From the NCBI GenBank assembly GCA_030581615.1, contig JAKTTT010000090.1, forward strand, positions 1 to 60,916: a stretch of DNA of 60,916 nucleotides, written 5' to 3'. Both the position numbers and the translations under genes were made by a program. Positions 1 through 10,350 of the stretch are shown piece by piece. The notes under the pieces were generated by a model. It had not been told where the DNA came from. It searched no databases and was given only the letters and a program-made list of their open reading frames with translations. Each line of letters starts with the position of its first letter. Positions within the stretch are counted from its first letter, which is position 1. The stretch is from Alloascoidea africana. Its lineage: Eukaryota > Ascomycota > Alloascoideomycetes > Alloascoideales > Alloascoideaceae.

Positions 1-592
1 CCAGCCGACCATCGGCGGGAATCACAGTGCCTTCTTCCACTTTGAGGATATCACCGGGAACCACTTCACTGGCAGGAATTTCAACCAGTTCTCCATTACG
101 AAGAACAGTGGCATGTTGAGCAAGAGTCTTTTTCAGTTCTTCAACGATTGATCCAGCTTGGAACTCCTGTATGAAACCAACGGAAGCGTTCAACAGTAGC
201 AGAGCACAGATTACGCCAAAGTCGACCCAGTCTTGCAACCCAGCAGCTAGGACAGCAGCGGCCTCCATAACAAACTGAATAGGGCCAACAAAGAAAAAGA
301 AAAACTTGAGAAGAAGATTTTCTTTCTCTTCCCTCATCTGATTCAGCCCATATTTTTTTCTTCGCTTTGTAGCCTCATTATCGGTCAGGCCTATTTGGGG
401 GTCTGTTTGCAACAGGCCCTCCGGAACAGAGAGGCCCAAGGTGCCAGGTGCGGCACCTTCCTCTTCGAAATCGTTCTCGCCCCCATCTGACTGAAGCTCC
501 TCGATTAGGGCTTCTATATCCTCCATTTGCTCGCTGTCTGCCTCTGGGAGCTCAACGGGCTTTTCATTTGTACACGAGTTTTTGGAAGTCAT
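1..592 (-). CDS. PMA1: Plasma-membrane P-type H+-ATPase, N-terminal part (gene runs off the window)
   Basis: The minus-strand frame is open from ATG at 592 to the window edge (197 codons). This is the proton pump that builds the plasma-membrane gradient. The cytosolic tail is acidic (about residues 18-45, including IEALIEEL). It is followed by the fungal Pma1 signature KKYGLNQM, the first membrane helices ([19 protein letters not shown], then [15 protein letters not shown]) and the start of the actuator domain ([25 protein letters not shown]). No break is seen. A TATATATA lies about 80 nt upstream, at 672-679. Unusually, the sequence beyond about 130 nt upstream of the ATG is an inverted, decayed copy of the gene's own leader and start, so the native promoter may be displaced and this may be a secondary PMA copy. 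Family assignment is certain; whether it is the main PMA1 is not. Confidence 0.93.
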   Translation of the reverse strand, partial: MTSKNSCTNEKPVELPEADSEQMEDIEALIEELQSDGGENDFEEEGAAPGTLGLSVPEGLLQTDPQIGLTDNEATKRRKKYGLNQMREEKENLLLKFFFFFVGPIQFVMEAAAVLAAGLQDWVDFGVICALLLLNASVGFIQEFQAGSIVEELKKTLAQHATVLRNGELVEIPASEVVPGDILKVEEGTVIPADGRL

Positions 593-680
593 GATAAGAT
601 TGGGCTAATTGATAGAAATGAAAGAAAAACCAACAAATGGAGACCAGAAAAAAAAAGAGCGTGAGGACCGCTATATATAT

Positions 681-767
681 GTAAAAATCGAATTTGTTTA
701 AAGTTTCTTTCCATTGTGAATTGTGAATTCGCAACGAAAAGAAACTTTAAACATATTCGATTTTTAC
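681..767. repeat. Core of a head-to-head inverted repeat (palindrome) at the PMA1 5' leader
   Basis: Bases 681-710 on one side are nearly the reverse complement of 738-767 on the other, separated by about 27 nt. Homology continues outward with gaps on both arms through the 5' leader and into the PMA1 start region (592 leftward on one arm, 844 rightward on the other). The arms differ: the left arm has a TATATATA and GGTCCTCA segment that is missing or changed on the right. The core could form a long hairpin or cruciform. Confidence 0.85.
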
Positions 768-843
768 GCTTTTTTACGCTCTTTTTTGTGTTTTTTCTGG
801 TCTCCCTTTGTTGGTTTTCGTTTCTATCAAATATCCTTTTAGC

Positions 844-1066
844 ATGACTTCAAAATACTCACCCTGTAAATGAAAAGCCCGTTAAGCTCCCAGCGGCAGC
901 TAGCGAGGAAGTGGAGGATATAGGTTAGAACGACTTTCAAGAGGAAGGTGCCGCAACAGACCCCCAAATAGGCCTGACCGATAACGAGGCCACGAAGCTA
1001 AGAAAAAAGTACGGACTGAATCACGCGCAACAAAGAAAAAGCAAACCTTGAGAATAAGATTCTAAT
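844..1066 (+). pseudogene. PMA1: Decayed inverted copy of the PMA1 start region
   Basis: Read on the plus strand from ATG at 844, the sequence matches the PMA1 N-terminus on the opposite arm: a matching start (ATGACTTCA), an AATGAAAAGCCCGTT block, a GAAGAGGAAGGTGCCGC-like block, the CAGACCCCCAAATAGGCCTG block and the AAAAAGTACGG/CTGAATCA block of the KKYGLNQ motif. It is broken. A 3-nt insertion and a 2-nt loss after codon 6 bring in a stop at codon 10, and the segments for IEALIEEL and for the region around residues 50-62 are deleted. Similarity fades near 1066, before the first membrane helix. It appears to be a non-coding duplicate of the 5' end only. Confidence 0.85.
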
Positions 1067-1738
1067 TGATCAATCGTCAATCACAGACGAAGAGACGACA
1101 AAGGTGTTAGAAAGAAAGCTTCAACAAAAGGAAGCAAAAGTCATGTTGGAGGGTGTGTGGGTGTATGTAGGATTAACCTTAAGACCAAAGAAGAAACATT
1201 GTAATAAAAGAAGTTATGGGAATTGTTCCCCGGAAGATTGTTCACTTTGGCCCTTTCATTAGATGTAGATAAAAGCTAGCTGCTGCATGGCTCTGTCCGT
1301 GTAAAACCACTTAATTAAAAATATGCTTAAGCTCAGCTGCTCTGTAACGACTGGGCCCTGAAATAGAGTAAAATAACGGCTGGACTTATAAGCTACATTA
1401 TATCCGTTTGAGTTCGTTATTTATGGAGAGCTTGCGAAAGCAAAAACTGTAAAATAAAGAGCACAATAAACAAAAAATACTACATGTTTTGTTCGCAGCA
1501 AAATGCTCAAATGCTCAAAAGCACGATATTAAATAGGTCACCACTGAACACCTAAAATATATCATTTTTAACTACTGTTTAATCCTAGGTCGATAGATTA
1601 TACCATCCGAACGAAAAATGGTTATGGAGTGGCAGTGATGTGCCGTTCTGCGAGACTGTATGATATGCTACATCAAGAAAGAAAAGCCAAATAAAACACG
1701 AAAACCGAAAACCAAAAAACACAAATTCCATTCACCGT
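1067..1738. other. No gene recognised between two pseudogenes
   Basis: AT-rich sequence with no ATG frame of useful length. One plus-strand stretch from about 1060 to 1190 reads open with a lysine/glutamate-rich translation, but I cannot assign it to a family. It may be more decayed sequence belonging to the flanking rearrangement. Confidence 0.5.
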
Positions 1739-4052
1739 TTATTTCTTCTTCGATCCCCTTTTTTGGCTTCTTTTACTCTTTGTGTTCGAGTTTCCTTTGC
1801 CTTTGCCTCCTGCTCCAGACCCATTGGTGGCGGGAAACATAAACTTCATCTTCCCGACAGGCAAAGGCATAAACAACGCTGTGTCCTTTATTGCATTAAT
1901 CATATCATGTTCAACAGGCCAGCCCATGTCAGTATCGGTGCCATCAACCTTTCTATTGTTAAAAAACCTGACAATATCATTTACCGTTTTTCCCTTTTTG
2001 CCACTCCCAGGTGTCACTTTAACCTTGTACTTGTATTTTGAAAGAGCACTCCAAGGTGAGAAAACAGGGATACAATCTAGAACCTTATCTTCAATGGCTG
2101 GAGAATGGATAATGAGGTCCAGCTCAAATCTCACCGCAGCTACACTGGTGTGCTGTTGATGTTTGTCAGACCCTGATTCCAGTCCATCCTCAGTTGACTT
2201 TTTCCGTATCGCTTCTTCGTGTTTGCGTTTGCGCTCAGCCCTTCGAAGCGTTTCTAGTCTAGCCGCCTTATCTTTTCAATCTTTTTCTTCCTTCTTTTTG
2301 TCCACCCCCTTTAGAGTCCCAAGCGCTTCCATTCTAAGCCTTTGCTCTTCTTAATCCTGGTCTGCGTACTTTTTGGCTATCTTGTGATACTTGCCTCTTT
2401 TGCCTCGTATATTGCGGTTGCCGGTATAGGTGGACACTGCCAAAGATGCGTCGTTGTTTTCCCCAATATTCAACTTTTCTTTAGCTGCTCTATAGCTGCC
2501 ACAGCATCTTTACCAGACTCCCCCTCCTCTTCTTCATCTGAGGGACTAGGTTCTTCCATGCGGCTCGTCGGCTTATTTTTGTACGGTTCTGGAACAGCAT
2601 TATCGGTGCTCGAGACACCGAATGAACTGAGCACAGTAGACACCTGTGCATTGTAGTTATCAAATTATACTTTGTTGAATTGAGCTCTTGGTCCGGCTCC
2701 ACTTTCTGATCAGTATATAAAGCTCGCTTCACTCTCTCCTCCCTAATGATTTTGTGCTTTTCTGCACTTTCAGCATCCGCGATCCAATCGAAGCCAAACC
2801 TCATGACAAGCTGAACTGGCGGTTAGAAATTCTTTGCACCTTTAAATGTAAACTCCCCTGCTGGGAGGATATCGTTGTCATTTACCACTTTTCTTAATTG
2901 TTCCAATTGCAACCACCAAACAAAGGTATTTTGGAATCCCAGGCCTTTGAAGTGCAAATTTCCAATGTGGCAGCTTGAATCAGCGTAGAGGGCGCTACTT
3001 CTGTAGAACCAAAATGGTTTAGAATGAACACATGGGTGGTCCCCGGAATGTCTGAGCAAACATAGATATCACCTTTTTTCGAATGCCGCCGATAAATCAT
3101 ATCACACTGAGTGGCATCTCTTGCTCTAAGCACAAGATAGCCATCAGAGCTGATGAACCAGTAAAACTTTTCAAACCAGTATGGCTGGCGCATTTGCTTC
3201 AAAACAGCAGCTTTTTATTGCAAATTCTTTTTCAAGTCATTTGCGATTTTAGATTCCACAATTTTTAAACTCTTCTTTGCCGCTTTTTCCGTTTTTTCCC
3301 TTTTATCCATTGTTTTTTTCTTTTCCATCAAAATAAAGCCTTGCATTTGCCCATGCTGAAAGTGATAAATCGATAGTTACAGAAAGCGTTTGAACTTTTG
3401 ATCTTCAAGCCGCACTCTTATTCCGTTTTGTTGAATCTAAATTCAGGTTTGATTCAGATCCAGATTTAGAGCCAGAATCGGAGTCTGAGTCTGAACCAAA
3501 GTCTGAATCTGAATCTGAATCCGTGTCGCTGCTGCTTTCAGCTACATCCTCTTGAGCCTGCTCTCCAGTCGGCAAAAGTAAAGTTATCTTCTTGTTGAGC
3601 AAATCTAGCGGAAACTTCAACATTCTGACCAATTCATTTTTCCTGGACTGTTCGAGCTCAATGAGTTTCTCAGTATTGCCCCAGTACATGCTACTGGAAA
3701 GTAGAGAATTTAGAACTGATTTAGCCTCTTCTATTAGCTCTGCATTATGCTGAATCGCATTTCCTTTTTTGATGTTCATTTCTTGAATGGCATCTAGCGC
3801 TTCGATCTTTTTCAAGTTTTCTCGCTTTGTGTTTTCGATTCGCTGTTCAGCTTTCCGCTCCTCTTTCGAATAGCTAAGCGCCAACTTTGAGGATTCAATT
3901 GTGGAAAAGTAGAAATCCACAGTCATCTCGCGAAAGCCAGCGATGGGGTCTGCACCACCAAGCCGTAGGAAAAGGTAGCAGGACAATTGGAAAGGTTCAC
4001 TTCTAGCCAGCTCCTGACTGTGCTGGTGCACTACTTTCAGTGCACAGCCCAA
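1739..4052 (-). pseudogene. RQC2: Decayed RQC2/TAE2 (NEMF-family ribosome quality control) gene
   Basis: Minus-strand pieces in the right order match Rqc2/NEMF, the factor that binds stalled 60S subunits and recruits tRNA for CAT tailing. From 4052 down they are: the coiled-coil middle (FFSTIESS-like YFSTIESSKLALS, about 3930-3700), an acidic Ser-Asp repeat (3540-3430), the NFACT-R domain (PYWFEKFYWFISSDGYLVL and KGDIYV, 3190-2900, then WW.., FKGAKNF, PPVQLVM around 2950-2780), the RGKRGKYHKIAKKYADQD and LRMEALGTLKG motif (about 2420-2290) and the NFACT-C domain with a basic tail (to 1739). It is not functional: stops follow KGAKNF, YADQD and KKKEEKD, the frame shifts inside NFACT-R and again near 2490, and no N-terminal NFACT-N domain is recognisable. 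A working copy would be expected elsewhere. Confidence 0.88.
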
Positions 4053-5736
4053 GAAGCTTTACCTTGGAAATTCTCTCAACTGCCAATGTTTTTTTTTTCT
4101 TTTTTTCATAATCCCAACCTCCAAAGTAGTTCAACGTAACCCGTATTTTAAGCGGCTTCTCCTTGAAAAAAACATATGTATAATTATTTTAAAATTTAGT
4201 CAGTTGGATCTCGACTCTCAACGTAGAACAAACAAATAAAGAGCTGGAAGCGTCTCTCGACTGGAAAAATTTTTGTCTTGTATCTTTATACTCAGATCTA
4301 TCAAACGTTCATTGTAAAAGGTTTCCCATTTGCATCATAGTTTCAAATGTTCTTTACTGTAAAAGACTGGATATCCTCTCCTTCCCAATCTTTTAAAATC
4401 CAAGCAGGAGGCTGTGAAGAGATTCAAGGTGCGCACAGCGAATCTCGCATCTCCTATCAAGCATAAGGATCCTAACGTGTTGGAATGCGTTGCATTATCT
4501 TATTTTAGCTCTACTTGAAAGAAGAAGAAATGGAAAAAGTGTCAGCCGACCCGTCAACTTTGTATAGTTTGTGAATGGTTATAGAAATTGTTGGAGAGCA
4601 GGTTTTATTGTTTGGATACATCTATCTCAAATAATACAAACCAGGGCCATAATTTTTCAAATGGTATACTTGACAAAGGTTTGTTCACTATTTGTTTTTT
4701 TAAGACAAGGCAACCCCCATGCGGATAGGATAAAAGCACTCTTTCCTAATTGGAGGAGTAAAACTTGTGATCTTGACACTGTCACGGTAGAAAGGAGGAA
4801 GGTTACAAACGGACTTCGCTTCCATCACTTGGCTTTTCTGCAAACAGGGATTCTAACCTGCTAAATGATTTTCCTCTCACAAGACTTGTTTTGTTCTCAA
4901 TCCAAGGAATAGGAGAAGCCTGGACTTGTACCTTTCTACGAATCTGTTATGTGCTCGACTCTTTTATTCCCTTGGGCAATGACTTGAAACACTATCTGTT
5001 AGGAACTAAGCATCTCCATAAAAGTTTTTAGGCAGTCGTCCTTTTAAAATCTTGGATTCTTCTATTGTTTTATTTCAGACATGCCTAATCTTGTTTACAA
5101 AAAAAACAATCCCGCACCCAATGATGGTTCTTTTTGATTGCTCAACCTTCCAAGAAAAAAACCTGTGGGGGGAGCGATTGTAAAATCAATGTAGCATTAT
5201 GTAGTCCAATGTCCAGCTGGCTTATCTTTAATCCGGACTGCATTCTTTGCTGGCAGACAAGGCCCTTATAGGCTGCTGATATGCCGTTTTCAAGCAAAGA
5301 ATTTTGGAAGATTTGGCCAGTATCCTTAAACCATCTTCCAAGTTCAAATTTACCACCACTTCTCAGTTTGAGATCGATCTCTGTCCAATGCACATAATGT
5401 AGACATTGTTCTTGTTATCTTCAAGTACTTTCTGTTATATCAAACCACCAGGAAAGGAAGGGCAAAAACCCACACCATTGGCAACCCTCTTCTCGCATCG
5501 CCTAATTAACTTTTCAACCAAGGTTCGGAAGCATGCCTATGCGGTTTCCCTTATTTCTGCATCAAGCCCTTGTAAACCGTTTAATTGGTCTGGTCAACAC
5601 TGAGAACAAAAGTCTTGGTTGAAATCCACAATTTGTTCTATAAAAGAGTTGTGACTCCGATCAATTCTTAACCGGGGAAAATAGAACTCATCTATAAGGA
5701 TTCCATCCTAATCAGAGACTATCTCGTTTTACAAAA
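4053..5736. other. 1.7 kb without a recognisable gene upstream of the purine permease
   Basis: Only short frames occur. On the minus strand at about 5590-5430 one frame reads protein-like with a single stop (…LVEKLIRRCEKRVANGVGF…). At 5393-5142 another frame reads open for about 80 codons. These may be a decayed gene, but I cannot name the family. The distal part presumably carries the permease promoter. Confidence 0.45.
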
Positions 5737-7476
5737 ATGGTTGAAGAAGTTTTGGAACCAAAGAGCAGCTTTAAACAGAAATGGAGAAGAGTTGTTCGAA
5801 AATTTATCACCAAACGTGGTTTATTAGGAGACTTTGACTATTCCTACATGTTCATTCCAGCAATTCCGTTTATGAAGAGGAAACCAAAGGTTTCTCCCTT
5901 TTTTGGACTCAATTCGGAAATGCCTCTGCTTCTGGGAATGCTTTTAGGTCTTCAACATGCTTTGTCCATGTTAGCTGGTGTAATAACACCACCTATAATC
6001 ATCGCTAATGCTGCGAATCTGGATACAGAAACTTCTCAATATATGGTTTCTGCTTCTTTAATTGTCTCTGGATCTCTGTCACTCATCCAAATTACAAGAT
6101 TCCACATCTGGAAAACGCCATATTACATAGGCACAGGTCTGGTCTCCGTGCTTGGAACATCTTTTGCTACAATCACCATTGTCACAGGAGCCCTCCCACA
6201 AATGTACCTCTCAGGAGTATGCTCCGTGGGTGAAGATGGATCTATGCTGCCTTGTCCAAACGGATACGGAGCTATACTGGGGACTTCTGCAATCTGTGCT
6301 CTTCTGGAAATAGCAATGTCCTTTGTGCCTCCAAAAATTTTACAAAAAATCTTCCCCCATATAGTCACTGGTCCCGTGGTGTTGTTAATTGGTGTCAAGC
6401 TTATCAAAACTGGCTTCCAGAACTGGGGAGGTGGTTCCGGCGCCTGCTATAGCCGACCGGAGACAGGTTTGTATTCTATGTGCCCAAACATCAATGCTCC
6501 TAAACCACTGCCCTGGGGTTCAGCACAGTTCATAGGCTTAGGGTTCTTGGTCTATGTTGTCATAATCATCTGTGAAAAATGGGGGTCTCCAATAATGAAA
6601 TCTTGTGCAGTCATTTGTGGTCTGCTCGTTGGTTGTATTGTCGCCGCGGCATGTGGATACTTTGATAAAAGTGGCATTGAAGCTGCTCCAGCCGTAACTT
6701 TTATCTGGGTTCGTACATTCAAGTTATCGATTTATGGACCTGCTGTCTTGCCAATGCTTGCCGTTTATATCACCCTTGTTATGGAATCAATAGGTGATAT
6801 CACTGCAACCTGTGAAGTTTCCAGACTTCCAGTTGAAGGTAGAGAGTTTGAATCACGAATCCAAGGTGGAATTCTTGCAGATGGAATCAATGGCACGCTA
6901 TCAGGTCTCATGACAGTCACTCCAGTGTCAACTTTTGCACAGAATAATGGTGTTATTTCGTTGACAAAGTGTGCAAATCGAATGGCCGGCTATTGGTGTT
7001 GTTTCTTTCTCATAATCATGGGAGTATTCTCTAAGTTTGCAGCTGCACTGGTCTCCATTCCAAGTCCTGTCCTAGGAGGAATGACAACGTTCTTGTTTAC
7101 CTCTGTTTCAGTTTCCGGACTTGCAATTATAGGGGCCAGTGGTTATACCCGTAGAGATCGCTTTGTTTTAACTGCATCGTTGCTACTTGGATTTGGTGCA
7201 ACTCTTATACCAGACTGGTTCAGCTATGTTTTCTCTTACGACGGAGCCAGTACGGGTCTTAAGGGATTCATGGATGCGATAGAATTAGTAATGGAAACTG
7301 GATTTGCTATTGCTGGTATTGCCGCTCTAATACTAAATCTTCTTCTTCCAGCAGAAAGCGAAGAAGATGACACACAACTCGTGTGTGAGAGTGCAAGTGA
7401 TGAAGTTGAGTATTTCAGATCTTCGGAAAGTGTGCCTATAAAAGAACCAGCAAAAGAAACTGACAGTAGATCCTAA
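5737..7476 (+). CDS. Uric acid/xanthine permease, NAT (NCS2) family, UapA-like
   Basis: A 579-residue single-exon gene for an H+-coupled importer of oxidised purines at the plasma membrane. It has a cytosolic N-terminus of about 60 residues, then some 14 hydrophobic segments and a soluble acidic tail from about 545. Family signatures are complete: the QH pair of TM1 (LGLQHALSM, Q73-H74), the TM8 motif ESIGDITATCEVSRLP (E350, D354), and the NAT signature QNNGVISLTK (Q402-N403) that lines the substrate site in UapA. Saccharomyces has no such gene. Specificity for urate/xanthine rather than ascorbate is inferred from the fungal-type QN..G motif and overall match to the UapA/UapC type. The start is the only early ATG and precedes a typical N-terminal tail. 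Confidence 0.92.
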   Translation: MVEEVLEPKSSFKQKWRRVVRKFITKRGLLGDFDYSYMFIPAIPFMKRKPKVSPFFGLNSEMPLLLGMLLGLQHALSMLAGVITPPIIIANAANLDTETSQYMVSASLIVSGSLSLIQITRFHIWKTPYYIGTGLVSVLGTSFATITIVTGALPQMYLSGVCSVGEDGSMLPCPNGYGAILGTSAICALLEIAMSFVPPKILQKIFPHIVTGPVVLLIGVKLIKTGFQNWGGGSGACYSRPETGLYSMCPNINAPKPLPWGSAQFIGLGFLVYVVIIICEKWGSPIMKSCAVICGLLVGCIVAAACGYFDKSGIEAAPAVTFIWVRTFKLSIYGPAVLPMLAVYITLVMESIGDITATCEVSRLPVEGREFESRIQGGILADGINGTLSGLMTVTPVSTFAQNNGVISLTKCANRMAGYWCCFFLIIMGVFSKFAAALVSIPSPVLGGMTTFLFTSVSVSGLAIIGASGYTRRDRFVLTASLLLGFGATLIPDWFSYVFSYDGASTGLKGFMDAIELVMETGFAIAGIAALILNLLLPAESEEDDTQLVCESASDEVEYFRSSESVPIKEPAKETDSRS

Positions 7477-8997
7477 GAATCATATACATGCCTTATTGTT
7501 CTTTTTTCGATCCCCCCACTTTGTTATGATGCTTTTGGTTGTTACAAGAGGCGTGTTCAAGAAACTACAAGCTAGCTAAATGTTGTGCTTTACTATGTAG
7601 CTCTTCAACTTGAATTTGAATAGATGTTTACCAATATTCTGGTTTCTCGAAACATGTTGCAAAGCAAGTGGCTCATGCTTGGTTGTGTTGAGATCAGGGG
7701 ACAGCATTTACAAAAATATGGATTTCTTCTAGTTAGGATCTGCTACAAAGAGCCAGATGCTTTCTTTATCGCATTTACTCAATGTGAAACAGAAGAACTA
7801 CTGAGGCCTTTTTTGGTTTTTTAAGTTCGAACGGAGTATAGAAAATCCGACCTATGTGCCTGGAAAAAAACGGAGATGGGGTCTTTAAGGCGTCATTTTT
7901 AAACGATCAAAGTGTGAGACTAATACTTAAAACAATTTTCCCCCGCTCAAAACTTACAAATGTCTGTATAAACCTACACCCCAACGACTCTGAAGAACCA
8001 AGGACCAAGTTGTGGTCATCACCATATTCCGGCGTTAAGTGCGGGCGTCACAAGAGTTACGGAGAATGGCTAGTACAACAATTGAAAGGTCTTTCAAATA
8101 GGACAGAGCAATCAATACTATCAAGAAAAAAAGCCTATGAAAGCTTATCATCGGAACGTTTTATTACCTTCCAGTAAGTTTTGAGATTAGGGGGTTTCTG
8201 GCAAACTACTTGTTCTGTGAACTCTGAGATTCTGTTTCACTACTTGCCGCTGATGTCATTGCATGCATCAAGTCCAAGTAAGCTTTCTCGCAAGTATAGT
8301 TAGGAAAGATAACTCACCCGTTTTCTTTTCTTTCTCTTCAATCATTTCTTGTGTCAAAGCTTGCCCAGCTATCAACTAGCCCAATATTAAAAACGGCATA
8401 TCTTTTTTTATCTTGGCTAAGACCGTGACATTTATAAATGACCTTTGTTTTCGTATCCATTAGATTAGAGTTGTACGTTTACGTTTGTAGATTATCTCAA
8501 CTCAGCTGCGTACATCCGCTGCAGCAAAGTCTTATCTGGGTAAATCCTATACAAGCCGTTCATTCTTTCGTCATCGTTAAGGTAAGCTTCATATCGTATA
8601 ATGGACCATGCATGCGTGGGAGAGTCGTCATCATTTTCCTGATTAAAAAGAGCTCAATATGTTTGAAGAAACACCCTTTTCACAAGATCGAATTTGAAAA
8701 GAAGGGTAGAAACAAGAGAATGAATGAATGATCTTTCTCTGCTTGGCGCAAAATCATAAACCTGTTAGCTCATCGGGCATACGCCGCACTTGAATGCTTG
8801 GAACTTCGCAGTATCGGAATTTGTGTCTTCCGTCCCCCAGCGAGAGAATAATAGTCTCAGTGCATGTGACGTAGGATGTGTGCGTGATGGAATCCCAAAC
8901 GAGAGAAGACGACGGGGATGATGAGGCTGTTTAAATTTCTATTAAACGCTTCCGGACCGGAGGTCGGAAATAAAAGGGGGAACACAACACGTACTCA
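7477..8997. other. 1.5 kb intergenic stretch with one doubtful small ORF
   Basis: Contains the permease 3' region and, at its right end, the promoter of the PH-domain gene. An ATG frame at 7854-8177 (107 codons) has no recognisable domain, no close partner and no intron signals. I treat it as probably non-coding. Nothing else stands out. Confidence 0.5.
7854..8177 (+). CDS. Doubtful 107-codon ORF, no recognised family
   Basis: Starts at a true ATG and is open for 107 codons; the product would be basic and soluble (ends SSERFITFQ). I recognise no motif, signal peptide or membrane segment. It lies between two well-supported genes in otherwise empty sequence, so it is recorded only because its length is somewhat above background. 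Confidence 0.15.
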   Translation: MCLEKNGDGVFKASFLNDQSVRLILKTIFPRSKLTNVCINLHPNDSEEPRTKLWSSPYSGVKCGRHKSYGEWLVQQLKGLSNRTEQSILSRKKAYESLSSERFITFQ

Positions 8998-9006
8998 TAT
9001 ATAAAA
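8998..9006 (+). promoter_or_regulatory. TATA box of the PH-domain gene
   Basis: TATATAAAA lies 94 nt before the ATG at 9100. The reading frame is open from just past this box, but the only ATG in that stretch is at 9100, which fixes the start there. Confidence 0.6.
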
Positions 9007-9099
9007 CTCGGCGTGCTCTATTTCCTTGTCTTGTCTCTTCTTCCCGATTCTGTTCTGGGGTTAAAGATCAATACTCAACGTTTGCACAGAGAAACCGAC

Positions 9100-10350
9100 A
9101 TGCCATTATCAACAATACAAGTGAGAACTAAAGAAAGAGGTACTAAACGCCAGATGAGTCTGACCCTAGGCGAGGAGTCACATAGCTTTCCCCCAGATTA
9201 CTCAGAACTAGGAGGAATAAGCTTGCCTAGGTTTCCTGTCTATCCTAGGCCAGAAGAAGGGGCTGAGAAGTTGCCAGCATACTCATCATCAGTTAAAAAA
9301 TCTGGAATCCTAAGTAGAAAAGTGGAACTTCTGACACCATACACACTAAACCGGTCTCGCAGGTGGAAACTTGTTTTTGTAGAGCTAAACAATACGCAAT
9401 TAAACCTTTACAAAGTCAAGACTAAAGCTGAGAGTCCCACAAAGACGCAAAGAGAAAAAAATAGTACAAAAGGTGCATATGAAAAACCCGTTTTCCGTAA
9501 GGTTGTATTTAATGGTAGGAATACCCCATCTCTGGGCCAAAACGAGGATATTGATCCCCATGATTCTCTCGACGCGTCGTCAGACTCACACAAGGGCAAG
9601 GATACAGATGAAGAAGAGGATCAGTCAATAATGGACCTCAGCACGAAAAACTTGATTCACTCCTATAGTCTTCAAAGATCAACGATTGGTGTAGCAAGAG
9701 ACTACAAGAAAAGCCCATTTGTATTGAGACTGAGGGTAGAATCCCAGCAGATTCTGCTCAGGTGCTCGTCTCTACAAGACATGGTCTTGTGGTATACTCA
9801 ACTTCGCATGGGATCAGATATTTCGCTTCCTCTAGAGTTGAGGCAGATGCCACGGTGGAAGACGGTTCCAAGAGGTTTCCGCAGTGTGCTTAGACAGGTA
9901 TATGAGGAAGAATCTGAGTTTCAAAGACAAGAATACATCTCCCGCTATTCTCGATTGACTGTCTGTTCTGCACTAACCGAAGATGATAATGAGGAAAGCG
10001 ATTCTGATAATCCACAGCCTACGAACTTTTCCATATCCTCTTCTTATCCTACATTTTCATTAATACACGACGAAGAACATGGCACTCTTTCGAAATACTC
10101 AATAACAGCAGAAAGATCTCCAGAACTACGGTTAAAGGAACAAAACTCAACATACAGTTACTTCAGAAAATGCATGCCCCATTTGAACTCTTTGGCAAAG
10201 TGGGAAGGCAGGTCTATCGTCAAGACACAGACTGGACCATCGGTTATTAGAAAAGTCCGTATTAAACACGGCCGGACCGAGTCAATAAACAGGTGTAACG
10301 AGTATTTCGTTAGCAAGAACGGGCTAATCAATGTTAGATATTCTCTGTAG
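9100..10350 (+). CDS. PH-domain protein of the YHR131C/YNL144C family
   Basis: A 416-residue soluble protein. The N-terminus carries the family's lead-in LPAYSSSVKKSGILSRKVEL, then a PH domain of about residues 60-245: SRRWKLVFVELNNTQLNLYK as the first strands and FVLRLRVESQQILLRCSS with DMVLWYTQLRMG as the last strands and C-terminal helix. An acidic, serine-rich loop (about 155-185, GKDTDEEEDQ) splits the domain. The tail is basic. Yeast homologues are uncharacterised cytosolic proteins; phosphoinositide binding is inferred from the fold only. The frame extends upstream to a TATA box without another ATG. No intron is needed. Confidence 0.8.
   Translation: MPLSTIQVRTKERGTKRQMSLTLGEESHSFPPDYSELGGISLPRFPVYPRPEEGAEKLPAYSSSVKKSGILSRKVELLTPYTLNRSRRWKLVFVELNNTQLNLYKVKTKAESPTKTQREKNSTKGAYEKPVFRKVVFNGRNTPSLGQNEDIDPHDSLDASSDSHKGKDTDEEEDQSIMDLSTKNLIHSYSLQRSTIGVARDYKKSPFVLRLRVESQQILLRCSSLQDMVLWYTQLRMGSDISLPLELRQMPRWKTVPRGFRSVLRQVYEEESEFQRQEYISRYSRLTVCSALTEDDNEESDSDNPQPTNFSISSSYPTFSLIHDEEHGTLSKYSITAERSPELRLKEQNSTYSYFRKCMPHLNSLAKWEGRSIVKTQTGPSVIRKVRIKHGRTESINRCNEYFVSKNGLINVRYSL

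Noticed and set aside
2163-2656. Plus-strand frames of 60-100 codons across the RQC2 remnant
   Set aside because: They are antisense shadows of the decayed RQC2 sequence.
9013-9099. Longer N-terminus for the PH-domain protein
   Set aside because: The frame is open but position 9013 is GTG and lies within a few bases of the TATA box; the first ATG is 9100.
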